From: Candidatus Dormiibacterota bacterium | GTDB lineage: Bacteria > Chloroflexota > Dormibacteria > Aeolococcales > Aeolococcaceae | Direction of reading: 5' to 3' | Assembly: GCA_036495095.1 (NCBI GenBank) | Contig: DASXNK010000024.1 | Location: 1-64,000 of the forward strand | DNA length: 64,000 bases | Shown here: positions 49,692 to 58,486 of the stretch, one piece after another | Layout of the letters: each line of letters opens with the position of its first letter | Position numbering within the stretch: the first letter of the stretch is position 1 | Position numbers and translations under genes: made by a program | The notes under the pieces: generated by a model | Seen by the model: the letters and a program-made list of their open reading frames with translations, nothing else | What the model was told of the DNA's origin: nothing | Databases searched by the model: none

Positions 49692-50741
49692 ATGCGACCC
49701 GACCTCAAGCACGTCCTCCAGTTCGGCGGCTTCACCGCCGGGCTCACCGGCCTGGCGATGTTCCTCGCCTCGAACATGAACAGCAGCGGGCTGCCGTGGT
49801 CGCCCCGCTACCTGGTCAAGGCGGAGTTCAGCAACGCCGACCTGCTGCTGAAGGACCAGGACGTGCGCATCAGCGGCGTCCAGGCGGGCAAGGTCACCGA
49901 GGTCGACCCCGCCGACGGCGGCCACGTCGTCGTCACCATGGTGATCGACAAGAGGTACGCGCCGATCCACGCCGACGGGAGCGCCCGGGTGCGCCCGTTC
50001 ACGCTGATCGGCGACAAGTACGTGGACATCGACCCGGGCAGCGCCGCCGCACCCGGGCTGCCCGACGGGGCGACCATCCCGATCGGCCACACCACCGTCC
50101 CGGTCGAGCTCGAGCAGGTGCTCCGCATCCTCGACACCGACACCCGGACGAAGATGAACCAGCTGCTCACCCAGGGCGGCGCGGCGCTCGCGGGCCGGGG
50201 CGAGACCCTCAACCAGCTGCTCCAGCGGCTGCCGCAGCTGGAGCGATCGCTGACCGCCACCCTGCTGGTCACCGACGCCAAGGTGCAGACCATCGACCAC
50301 CTGCTGAGCGGCGCCGACAGCCTGCTCACCAGCCTGGCCCAGCGCCAGGCGCGGATCGAGAGCGCGGTGAACTCCTCCGACCAGCTGCTGGCGGCGCTCG
50401 CCGGCGACCGCGACGTCATCACCCAGACGATCACCACCGCCGACCAGAGCCTGGCGACGCTGGCGCGGGCGATCGCCGGCGAGGGCGCCGACGGCCGCGC
50501 CCTGGTGGCCAACGCCCCGGCGCTGCTCGACGAGATGCGCGGCTTCCTGCACACCGCCGACACCGACACCGTGGGGGTGAGCCCGCAGGCCGCCCAGCTC
50601 CGCGGTCTGCTGGCGCAGCTGCGCAGCTCGTTCAGCGCCCGCGACTCGCTCGGCTACTACGTCCGGGCCTTCGGCCGTGACGACTGCGCGACCACGGTCG
50701 CGGGAGGCCTGCCCCCGTGCAGCTTCCCGCGCGGGCACTGA
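49692..50741 (+). CDS. MCE/MlaD-family protein 2
   Basis: A 349-residue protein. One membrane helix (about 9-28), an MCE domain (FSNADLLLKDQDVRISGVQAGKVTEVDPADGGHVVVTMVIDKRYAPIHADGSARVRPFTLIGDKYVDIDPG) and long helices with Q/L heptads. The C-terminus carries Cys pairs (CATTVAGGLPPCSF) absent from the other five, so it may form a disulfide. Confidence 0.9.
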   Translation: MRPDLKHVLQFGGFTAGLTGLAMFLASNMNSSGLPWSPRYLVKAEFSNADLLLKDQDVRISGVQAGKVTEVDPADGGHVVVTMVIDKRYAPIHADGSARVRPFTLIGDKYVDIDPGSAAAPGLPDGATIPIGHTTVPVELEQVLRILDTDTRTKMNQLLTQGGAALAGRGETLNQLLQRLPQLERSLTATLLVTDAKVQTIDHLLSGADSLLTSLAQRQARIESAVNSSDQLLAALAGDRDVITQTITTADQSLATLARAIAGEGADGRALVANAPALLDEMRGFLHTADTDTVGVSPQAAQLRGLLAQLRSSFSARDSLGYYVRAFGRDDCATTVAGGLPPCSFPRGH

Positions 50742-50752
50742 GGAGGCCGGCG

Positions 50753-51979
50753 ATGGCACCGTCTCAGGAGCCCCGCAACAGCCAGACCTGGTTCGACGAG
50801 CGGATCCACCTCACCCTCGCCGGCAAGACCGCGCTGATCGCGTGCTTCGTCGCCACCTGCTTCGCCGGCATCCTCGGGACCATCCACCTGATCGGCGCCC
50901 CGCTGCCGCTCACCTCCCAGTACCACGTCTCCGCGATCTTCGCCGACGCCGAGGGGGTGATCCCCGACAGCACCGTGACCATCGGCGGTGCCACCGCGGG
51001 CCGGGTCGAGGAGGTGAGCCTGACCCCGCAGGGGGCGAGGGTCACGATGCGGCTGCTCGACCGCTGGCAGAGCACCGTCCACCGCGACGCCACCGCGTCG
51101 ATCCGCATCAAGAGCCTGCTCGGCGAGCACTTCGTGAACATCGATCCCGGGACCCCGGGGCAGCCCCTGCTCGCCTCGGACAGCACCCTCGCCCAGCGCG
51201 GCACCATGAGCGTGGAGCTCAACGACGTGCTCGGGATGCTCGACCAGCCCACCCGGGCGAGCATGGGCGCGCTGCTCGGCTCGCTGGGAACGGCGACGAA
51301 CGGGCGCGGGGGCGACGTCAACACCGCCATCCGCGACCTGCGCACCCTGGTCACCGACATGCAGCCGCTGACCGGCGCCGTCGCCCATCGCTCCGATGAC
51401 GTTCGCCACCTCATCGCATCGGCGGACGCGGTCACCCGCGACCTCGCCGCGCAGCAGGGCGACCTCGGCGGCCTGGTCACCAACGCAAGCGCCGCGTTCG
51501 GCACCCTCGACCGCGACAGGGGCTCGCTCCGTACCCTGATCGACAGCGGCGACACCCTCGCGAAGGAGTTCAGCAGCGTGCTCGACCCCCGCACCCAGGC
51601 GGGACTGCGCGACACCCTGCAGGGCGCCGGCCCGGCGCTCGGCCAGACCGCGGCGCTGGGCTCGACGCTCGCGCCCACGGTGGAGAAGCTGCGGCCCGGG
51701 CTGCCGAGCTACGTGGCCCTGCTCCCCGAGCTGCGCAGCACCTGGAGCGCGGTCGACGGCAACAACCACTACGTTCGCGTGCTCGTGCTCACCGGCTCGG
51801 ATGCGATGAGCCAGCAGCAGAACGGCGATCGCCGTCCGGAGGCGGTGGTGACGCCGCCCGGCGGCCAGCCGGCCGCGCCCGGCTTCCCGCCCCGGCCCTC
51901 GGGGGCGCCGGCCGGCTCCGCCGTGGATCTCCTGCTCAGCGACTCTCCGCTGTGGGCGCTGCTCTTCGGAGGGATGTGA
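50753..51979 (+). CDS. MCE/MlaD-family protein 3
   Basis: A 408-residue protein: a cytoplasmic N-terminus of about 25 residues, a membrane helix (about 29-49, ALIACFVATCFAGILGTIHLI), an MCE domain (IFADAEGVIPDSTVTIGGATAGRVEEV), helical repeats and a Pro/Gly-rich tail. The ATG at 50753 follows AGGAGG. Confidence 0.9.
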   Translation: MAPSQEPRNSQTWFDERIHLTLAGKTALIACFVATCFAGILGTIHLIGAPLPLTSQYHVSAIFADAEGVIPDSTVTIGGATAGRVEEVSLTPQGARVTMRLLDRWQSTVHRDATASIRIKSLLGEHFVNIDPGTPGQPLLASDSTLAQRGTMSVELNDVLGMLDQPTRASMGALLGSLGTATNGRGGDVNTAIRDLRTLVTDMQPLTGAVAHRSDDVRHLIASADAVTRDLAAQQGDLGGLVTNASAAFGTLDRDRGSLRTLIDSGDTLAKEFSSVLDPRTQAGLRDTLQGAGPALGQTAALGSTLAPTVEKLRPGLPSYVALLPELRSTWSAVDGNNHYVRVLVLTGSDAMSQQQNGDRRPEAVVTPPGGQPAAPGFPPRPSGAPAGSAVDLLLSDSPLWALLFGGM

Positions 51980-51981
51980 GG

Positions 51982-53127
51982 GTGCGCACCCTGCTCCGCT
52001 CCTCCTGGGGACAGGTCGTCCTGGTGCTCGGCGGCTTCGCGCTGCTGCTGGTGGCGGTGGGCGCGGTGATCGAGCTGATCTCGGTGCACGACCAGGGCGG
52101 CTACCGGGTCACCGCCACCATCGGCGACGTCAACGGCCTCTTCGACCACCAGACCGTGCGCCTGCACGGGGTCGAGGTGGGACAGGTCGACGACATCAGC
52201 CCCAACCCCAGCCGCGGCGTCGACGTCCGGCTGTCCCTCGACCCCACGTACGCGCCGCTGCACCAGGGGGCGCAGATCAGCGTGCGCTCGCTCGGGCTGT
52301 TCGCGGAGCAGTACGTGCGGATCGTCGACGGGCCCTCGTCGGCCGCACCGCTGCCCGACGGCGCGGGCGTGCCGATGTCGCAGACGGCGTCGGCGATCGG
52401 TCTCGACAGCGTCGTCGACACCCTCGACACCGCCACCCGCGCCGAGATCCGGACGCTCATCACCCAGGCGCAGACCGGGCTCGCCGGCGGCTCCGCGGCC
52501 GACCTCAACGCCGCCCTGCAGCAGCTGCACCTCGCCGTCGAGGCGCTCGACCCGGCGATGGCCAGCCTCTCCCAGCGCACCGCCGCGCTCGACACCATGA
52601 TCTCCGACTACGACCAGCTCGCCACCAAGGCGGCGAGCGACCGCGCCGGCGTCGCCCGTGCGGTCGCCGACCTCAACCAGGGCCTGGCGACCTTCGACAG
52701 CCACGGCGGCCAGGTCGACCGGGCGCTGCAGCAGGCGGCGACCTCGATGACCACGGGCACGGCGATCGTGGGCCAGCGCATCCCCGAGCTGCGCGGCCTG
52801 TTCACCGAGCTGCCGGGCACGCTGCGCACGCTCGACTCGCTGCTCAGCGAGGTCAACCCGTTCCTCGCCAACCTCGAGCCGCTGGCGCCGCAGATCCGGC
52901 AGCTGCTGGTGGGGCTGCAGCGCACCGCGGCGGGCGCCGACCAGAACGGCAACTACATCCGGGTGCTGCCGCAGATGGGCGAGGCGAGCCTCGTCGAGAA
53001 CATCCCCGGCGAGCAGTTCCCCGACCAGCCGTTCCCGCCGGGGACGGTGCCGTCGCCGCCGTCGCGCACCCCGGCGCCGCCGGGGGGCGACCCCAACGCC
53101 CGGCTGTGGGGGGAACTGTTCAAGTGA
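51982..53127 (+). CDS. MCE/MlaD-family protein 4
   Basis: A 381-residue protein. Membrane helix (about 11-31), MCE domain (IGDVNGLFDHQTVRLHGVEVGQVDDI) and helical repeats (VEALDPAMASLSQRTAALDTM...). The tail is Pro-rich. Start chosen as the GTG at 51982, eight bases after GGAGGG and two bases after the previous stop. Confidence 0.9.
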   Translation: MRTLLRSSWGQVVLVLGGFALLLVAVGAVIELISVHDQGGYRVTATIGDVNGLFDHQTVRLHGVEVGQVDDISPNPSRGVDVRLSLDPTYAPLHQGAQISVRSLGLFAEQYVRIVDGPSSAAPLPDGAGVPMSQTASAIGLDSVVDTLDTATRAEIRTLITQAQTGLAGGSAADLNAALQQLHLAVEALDPAMASLSQRTAALDTMISDYDQLATKAASDRAGVARAVADLNQGLATFDSHGGQVDRALQQAATSMTTGTAIVGQRIPELRGLFTELPGTLRTLDSLLSEVNPFLANLEPLAPQIRQLLVGLQRTAAGADQNGNYIRVLPQMGEASLVENIPGEQFPDQPFPPGTVPSPPSRTPAPPGGDPNARLWGELFK

Positions 53128-54326
53128 TCACCGCACCCGCGCCGCGCGGCCCCCGGATCAGGACCCGGCTCTACCCGGTGCTGCTCACCCGCATCCCGCC
53201 GCTCTGGGCCGGCGTGGTCGGCGCCGTCATCATCGTGTTCGTCCTCTACCTCGTCTTCGCGGTGAGCCTGGCCCAGGGCAACCCCTACGCGCACCGCTAC
53301 TCGGTGCACGCGCGCTTCGCCAACACGATCAACCTCGGCACCAACGACTTCGTGGAGATCCACGGGGTGCGGGTCGGCCGGGTGGGCGACCTCACCCCCG
53401 TCGACGGTCTCGCCGACGCGGTGCTGCGCATCGACGACTCCGGGATCCGGCTGCACGACGACGCCACCGCGACGGTGCGGCTGAAGAGCCTGGTGGGGGA
53501 GAGCTACGTCGAGGTGAACCCGGGCACCGCCTCGCGGCCGGAGCTCGCCGACGGGGCGCTGCTGCCGCCGGGGCGGACGGCCACGCCGGTCCAGCTCGAC
53601 CAGGTGCTGAACACCCTCGACCCGGCGACGCGGTCGGCGCTGGCCGGCTTCCTCACCCAGCTCGGGAGCGGGGTGAGAGGACGCGCGGGCGACATCGCCG
53701 GCCTGATCCGGCAGTCGGAGCCGACCCTGGGCTCGACCGGGGCGAGCTTCCACGCGTTCGACTCGCCGCAGCTGGGCGAGCTGCTCGCCACCCTGCGCAC
53801 CGACACCGGGGTGCTCGCGGACCGGTCGGCGGCCCTCGCCGGCATCTTCCGCAGCGGCAACGGCTTCCTCGGTGCGCTCGCGCCCGACACCGCCAACCTG
53901 CAGGCGGTGATCGGCGACGCCGCCGACACATTCGGCCGTCTCGACAGCGTGCTCCACGACCGCACCCAGGGGTTGGGCAGCACCCTCGCCGAGCTCGACG
54001 CGGTGACCCGCAACACCGATGCCCTCGTCGACCAGGCGCGTCCGATCGTCGACGCCCTGACCCCGCAGCTGCCCAGCTTCGCGACCTGGATGAAGGAGCT
54101 CGCCTCGGCCACCTCGCAGCCCGACGCCAACGGCTACTTCCTGCGCCTGCTGCCCCTGTTCGGGCCGGACTCGCCGAGCGGGATCGCCGGCGCCCAGGGG
54201 TCGCAGTCGCGCGCCGCCAGCCGCGGCGCCGCCGCGCCCGCGGCGCCGCCGGCGCCGCTGCCGGGGACGCCCCCGGTGCCGAGCAGCGTGCTCATGGGCA
54301 TGCTCGACCTGGTCTACGGAGGCTGA
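53124..54326 (+). CDS. MCE/MlaD-family protein 5
   Basis: A 400-residue protein with a longer cytoplasmic N-terminus (about 30 residues), a membrane helix (about 30-51, AGVVGAVIIVFVLYLVFAVSL) and an MCE domain (FANTINLGTNDFVEIHGVRVGRVGDL). Helical repeats and an Ala/Pro tail follow. Its GTG overlaps the preceding stop by four bases. In mycobacterial operons this position is usually a lipoprotein (MceE); I see no lipobox here or in the other five. Confidence 0.9.
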   Translation: MITAPAPRGPRIRTRLYPVLLTRIPPLWAGVVGAVIIVFVLYLVFAVSLAQGNPYAHRYSVHARFANTINLGTNDFVEIHGVRVGRVGDLTPVDGLADAVLRIDDSGIRLHDDATATVRLKSLVGESYVEVNPGTASRPELADGALLPPGRTATPVQLDQVLNTLDPATRSALAGFLTQLGSGVRGRAGDIAGLIRQSEPTLGSTGASFHAFDSPQLGELLATLRTDTGVLADRSAALAGIFRSGNGFLGALAPDTANLQAVIGDAADTFGRLDSVLHDRTQGLGSTLAELDAVTRNTDALVDQARPIVDALTPQLPSFATWMKELASATSQPDANGYFLRLLPLFGPDSPSGIAGAQGSQSRAASRGAAAPAAPPAPLPGTPPVPSSVLMGMLDLVYGG

Positions 54327-54328
54327 GC

Positions 54329-55459
54329 ATGCAGACCGGCAGCCGCTCCTACCGCACCGCCGCCACCGTCGCCGGGGCGGTGTTCATCGTGATCGCCGGC
54401 ATCTTCCTGGTGCAGGTGTTCATCGCCGCGCTGGGGATGCGGGTGGTGCCGCCGCTCCAGGCGCCGTACCGGCTGAGCGCGGACTTCCCCGACGCGGTCG
54501 GCGTGAGGGTCGGCCAGCAGGTGCTGGTCAACGGCGCGGTGGTGGGACAGGTCCAGGGCGTCGACGTCCAGGACGGCCATGCCCACGTGCGCATGGAGTT
54601 CGACAGCGGCCGAAGCCCGGTCCACCGGGGGGTGACCGCGACCATCACCCCGACCAGCTCGGTGGGCCACCCGGTGGTGGCGATCACCGACCCGGGGATC
54701 GGCCCGCTGCTGGCCAGCGACGGCAACGTGGGGCTCGCCAGCACCAGCTCGCCGGTCTACGTCGACGACATCGTCTCGGCGATGACCGCCGACCCCCGGG
54801 CCGGGTTCCAGACGATCATGCGCCAGCTCGGCGCCGGGGTCGACGGCCGCGGCCAGGACCTCCGCGCGGTGACCGCGGACACCCGAGCGTTCCTCGGCGG
54901 GCTGATCCCCATCAGCCAGCAGCTGAGCACCGACAGCGGCCGGATGGCCTCCATCCTCGACCACAGCCACGCGGTGATGGGCCAGCTCGCCGGCTCGCAC
55001 CTCGACGCCCTGATCGGCGACGCGGGGCGGTTCGGCAGCGTGGTCAGCGCCCAGTCGGCGCACCTCGGCCCCACCCTCGACTCTGCGATCGCCGACCTCA
55101 CCACCCTGAACCAGACCTTCGCCGGCAACGAGCCGAGCGCGCTGGCCTCGCTGAGCAAGCTGCCCCCGGCGCTCAGCCAGCTGAACCAGACCCTGACCGA
55201 CTTCCGGCCCTTCTTCGAGAGCGGCCTGCTGCCCGCGCAGGCGGACATCGACCAGCTGATCGTCGAGCTCCGGGACGGGTTCGGCCGCAGCACCGCCAAC
55301 GGCCTCGACTACTGGAAGGTGCAGTTCGGGCTCGGCGAGCGCAGCCTGCTCGGCGGGCCCACCGGTGCCGAGGCCCCCGGGGCCGGCTCGCCGCTGGCCG
55401 CGGGCGGCGGTGGTCGGTCGCGCCCGGACACGCTCTTCTCGGTGCTCTTCGGCGGCTAG
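54329..55459 (+). CDS. MCE/MlaD-family protein 6
   Basis: A 376-residue protein: membrane helix (about 13-35, VAGAVFIVIAGIFLVQVFIAAL), MCE domain (FPDAVGVRVGQQVLVNGAVVGQVQGVDVQDGHAHVRMEF), helical repeats (DSAIADLTTLNQTF...), and a Gly-rich end. It closes the set of six, matching the mceA-F number of actinobacterial operons. Confidence 0.9.
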   Translation: MQTGSRSYRTAATVAGAVFIVIAGIFLVQVFIAALGMRVVPPLQAPYRLSADFPDAVGVRVGQQVLVNGAVVGQVQGVDVQDGHAHVRMEFDSGRSPVHRGVTATITPTSSVGHPVVAITDPGIGPLLASDGNVGLASTSSPVYVDDIVSAMTADPRAGFQTIMRQLGAGVDGRGQDLRAVTADTRAFLGGLIPISQQLSTDSGRMASILDHSHAVMGQLAGSHLDALIGDAGRFGSVVSAQSAHLGPTLDSAIADLTTLNQTFAGNEPSALASLSKLPPALSQLNQTLTDFRPFFESGLLPAQADIDQLIVELRDGFGRSTANGLDYWKVQFGLGERSLLGGPTGAEAPGAGSPLAAGGGGRSRPDTLFSVLFGG

Positions 55460-55477
55460 CGGGGCCGACCGGCTGTG

Positions 55478-55483
55478 TACCCT
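55478..55483 (+). promoter_or_regulatory. -10-like TACCCT before the MMPL gene
   Basis: TACCCT nine bases before the ATG at 55493, which has no Shine-Dalgarno sequence. It suggests a leaderless internal promoter, in addition to read-through from the mce genes 33 bases upstream. Confidence 0.4.
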
Positions 55484-55492
55484 GGGCCACCC

Positions 55493-57916
55493 ATGACCCG
55501 GATCCGTGGCCGCGTGGTCGCCGCCCTCCTGTTCAGCGTGCTCCTCGTGGCCGGGGCGATCGCGCTGGCACGGCACCTGGACCTCGACGCCGGGCCGCGC
55601 ACCCTGGCGCCGGCGTCGTCGGACTCGGCCGACGCCACCGCCGAGTACGCGCGGCAGTTCGGCGGCGACCCGGTGGTGATCCTGGTGCGGGGGCCGTGGG
55701 CGACCACCACCAACACCCAGAACATCGTCACCCTCACCGCCCTCGAGGGCGAGCTGCGGAAGCTGCCCGGGGTCAAGCTCATCCAGGGGCCGGGCGGCCT
55801 GGTGTACACGGCGGCGAACGCCGCGCTCGGCCCCGCCCTCCAGCAGCTGCGGATCGACGCCAGGGCGGCGGGCGACGCCGCCCGCGCCGCCGCGGTGAAG
55901 GCCGGGAAGACCGCCGCCGACGCCGACGCCGCCGCCCGCGCCGCCGAGGTGGACACGCTCCACCGGGAGACCGCGGCGCTGCTCGACCGCTACCCGGCGA
56001 TCCGCGAGACCGGGATCCCCAGCCTGGAGAACCCGCGCTTCGTCCACGCGTTCCTCTTCCGCTCCGACGGCGCGGTGAAGCCGCTGTTCCGGCCGCTCCT
56101 CCCCCGCCAGGGGGCGACCCTGGTGGTGGTGCGGCTCGAGGACGGCGCCTCGATGAACACCGTCCGCGCGGTCCGCGAGCGGGTGACCGGGTTCCTCGCC
56201 AGGTACCCGCTGAGCGGCGTCACCACCACCGTCGCGGGCGCCCCGGTGGTGTCCGAGGGGCTGGTCTCGGCGACGGTCACCGACCTGCGCGTCATCCTCC
56301 CGGTCGCCGCGGTGGCGATGCTGGTCATCCTGCTGCTGCTGCTCCCGGGGCTGCTCGGCCTCGTCCCCCTGCCGGTTGCCGCGATCGGCATCGCCTACAC
56401 CTTCGGCGCGCTGGTGCTGCTGCGCCGGCCCACCACCCTGGCGGCGATCGCGGCCATCCCCATCCTGCTGGGCCTGATCACCGACTACGTGGTCCAGGTG
56501 AGCGTCGGCGGTGCCGCCGCCGAGGGGGCGCGCACCCCGGCCGAGCTGCTCCGCCGGCTGCCCGCGCTGCTGCTCGCCGCCGCCGCGACCGTCGCCGGGT
56601 CGCTGATCCTGCTGGTCTCGCCGATCCCGGTGGTGGGCTCGCTCGGCACCGTCATGGCCATCGGCACGGTCTGCGGACTGCTCGCCCTGCTCCTCGCCGG
56701 GGTGCCCGGGCTGCTGCTCCGGCCCCACGCCGCGGCGGGTCAGACCCGGGCGCCGCTGCAGCGGCTCACCTCGCGGCTCGGCGGCTTCGGGCTCCGCCAC
56801 CGCGGCGCGGTCCTGGCCGTCGCCGCCGTCGCCGGGGTCGCCGGGCTGGCGCTGACCCCGCTGCAGCGCACCACCACCGACCTGCGCGACTTCGTCTCCG
56901 CGGGCCTGCCCGCGCTCCACGACCTCGACACCCTGGAGCGCGCCACCGGCGCCGGCGGCGAGGTGGACGTGCTCGTCGACTCCTCCGACAACGTGGCCGC
57001 GCCGGCGGTGGTGAGCTGGATGCTGGCGGCGGAGCGGCGGCTGCAGGCGCTTCTCCCCAAGGACGCTCCCCAGCCGGTCTCGCTCGCCGACCTGCTGGTC
57101 ACCGTCAACCGCGGCGCCCCGCCCGACGCCCAGACCACCAACCAGATCCTGCAGACGGTGCCCGCCTACCTGCTCCAGGGGCTGGTCACCCGCGACGCCA
57201 CCCACGCGGCGATCAGCATCGGCATCCCGCTGGCGCCGCTCCACGAGCAGGAGGCCCTGATCCAGCGGATGCGCGGCGCCCTGCGGCCGCCGCCGGGGGT
57301 GACCGCGCGCCTGGCCGGCGCCGCGGTGCTCGCCGCCGACGGTGAGGCCGGGGTGGCGCGGACCGGCCTGCTCGTCGACCTGCTCGCCCTCGGCGCGGTG
57401 GCGGTGGTGCTGCTGCTCACCACCCTGAGCGCCCGCCGGATGCTGGTCGCGCTGATCCCGATGGTGCTGGCCACCGGATGGACCACCCTGGCGGTGGTGG
57501 CGCTGCGCATCCAGGTCACCCCGATCACCGCGGTGCTCGGCGCCCTGGTCGTCGCTCTCGCGACCGAGTTCTCGGTGATCTGGTCGACGCGGTTCCGCGA
57601 GGCGCGCCGCGACGGGCTCGGCGCCGAGGAGGCGGCGGCGCAGACCTCGGCGCGCACCGGGTCGGCGATCGCCGTCTCCGGGCTCACCCTCTGCGCCGGG
57701 TTCCTCGCCCTCGCCGCGGGCAGCTCGCCGCTGCTGCGCGGCTTCGGGCTGGTGGCCGGGTGCGGCGTGGTCGCCGCGGTGGCGGCGGTGCTGCTGCTCT
57801 GCCCGCCACTGTGCGTTCGGCTGATCCGGGCCGAGCCGGCGGCGCAGGCACACCCGCTCCCCCAGGCCCAGCCCCCGGCGTTCACCCCGGCGCCCGCCGC
57901 CGAGCACGATGGCTGA
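55493..57916 (+). CDS. MMPL/RND-family lipid transporter
   Basis: An 807-residue transporter of the MMPL/HpnN type. N-terminal helix (about 9-28), a first extracytoplasmic domain (about 30-255), a helix cluster (about 260-440, including LRVILPVAAVAMLVILLLLLPGLLG and GLITDYVVQVSVGG with an in-membrane Asp as expected for proton coupling), then a second soluble domain (about 470-620) and second helix set (about 630-775; VALATEFSVIWSTRFREAR). Its position directly after six MCE genes suggests a shared lipid substrate, as for mycobacterial mce/mmpL. It overlaps the next gene by eight bases. Confidence 0.92.
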   Translation: MTRIRGRVVAALLFSVLLVAGAIALARHLDLDAGPRTLAPASSDSADATAEYARQFGGDPVVILVRGPWATTTNTQNIVTLTALEGELRKLPGVKLIQGPGGLVYTAANAALGPALQQLRIDARAAGDAARAAAVKAGKTAADADAAARAAEVDTLHRETAALLDRYPAIRETGIPSLENPRFVHAFLFRSDGAVKPLFRPLLPRQGATLVVVRLEDGASMNTVRAVRERVTGFLARYPLSGVTTTVAGAPVVSEGLVSATVTDLRVILPVAAVAMLVILLLLLPGLLGLVPLPVAAIGIAYTFGALVLLRRPTTLAAIAAIPILLGLITDYVVQVSVGGAAAEGARTPAELLRRLPALLLAAAATVAGSLILLVSPIPVVGSLGTVMAIGTVCGLLALLLAGVPGLLLRPHAAAGQTRAPLQRLTSRLGGFGLRHRGAVLAVAAVAGVAGLALTPLQRTTTDLRDFVSAGLPALHDLDTLERATGAGGEVDVLVDSSDNVAAPAVVSWMLAAERRLQALLPKDAPQPVSLADLLVTVNRGAPPDAQTTNQILQTVPAYLLQGLVTRDATHAAISIGIPLAPLHEQEALIQRMRGALRPPPGVTARLAGAAVLAADGEAGVARTGLLVDLLALGAVAVVLLLTTLSARRMLVALIPMVLATGWTTLAVVALRIQVTPITAVLGALVVALATEFSVIWSTRFREARRDGLGAEEAAAQTSARTGSAIAVSGLTLCAGFLALAAGSSPLLRGFGLVAGCGVVAAVAAVLLLCPPLCVRLIRAEPAAQAHPLPQAQPPAFTPAPAAEHDG

Positions 57917-58481
57917 GGCTCCGGAGCCCGCCGCCGCCGAGCCGCCGGCCGCCGCACAGCTGCGCTGGGACCTGGTGCTCCACGGCACCGCCGCCTACGT
58001 GCCCGCGTGCGTGGTGCTCACCCTGCTCACCTCCGGCGGCCGGCAGATCCCCCGGGTGCTGCTCCACTTCCTCACCCTCCCCGAGCCGATCACCGTGGCG
58101 GTCGGCTACGGGCTCGGCTACCTGGTGGTGCAGTACCGGATCCGCAACCGCCGGCCCAGCTTCCTGCAGTCGCAGGTCTTCGCCGGCTGCGTGTTCGTGG
58201 GCATGTACCTCGGCTTCGCGGCCTGCAGCGTGGCCTTCTCGCGCGGTCCGCTCAGCCACGCCTCGGAGACCGCGGTCGCGGCCGTGCTGGTCCCGGTCAA
58301 GATCCTCGCCGGCGGCCTTGCCGGGGCGGTCATGTACCCGTTCCTGGCGCGAAGGCGGTTGACCAGCCGCTTCTACAGTCCCACCCCGATTCCGCCCAGG
58401 TACGTCGCGCCCGCGGCGGACCCGAAACCGCGCAGCACCCCGGCGCGGAACCGCTCGAAGGCACGCTCGAGGAGGAGGTGA
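57909..58481 (+). CDS. Membrane protein of unknown family
   Basis: A 190-residue protein with about four membrane helices (VPACVVLTLLTSGG; ITVAVGYGLGYLVVQYRI; FAGCVFVGMYLGFAACSVAF; VLVPVKILAGGLAGAVMY) and a basic, Pro/Arg-rich cytoplasmic tail from about residue 148. It overlaps the MMPL gene by eight bases, so it is translationally coupled to it and may be a subunit. I do not recognise the family. Confidence 0.65.
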   Translation: MAEAPEPAAAEPPAAAQLRWDLVLHGTAAYVPACVVLTLLTSGGRQIPRVLLHFLTLPEPITVAVGYGLGYLVVQYRIRNRRPSFLQSQVFAGCVFVGMYLGFAACSVAFSRGPLSHASETAVAAVLVPVKILAGGLAGAVMYPFLARRRLTSRFYSPTPIPPRYVAPAADPKPRSTPARNRSKARSRRR

Positions 58482-58486
58482 CCGGA

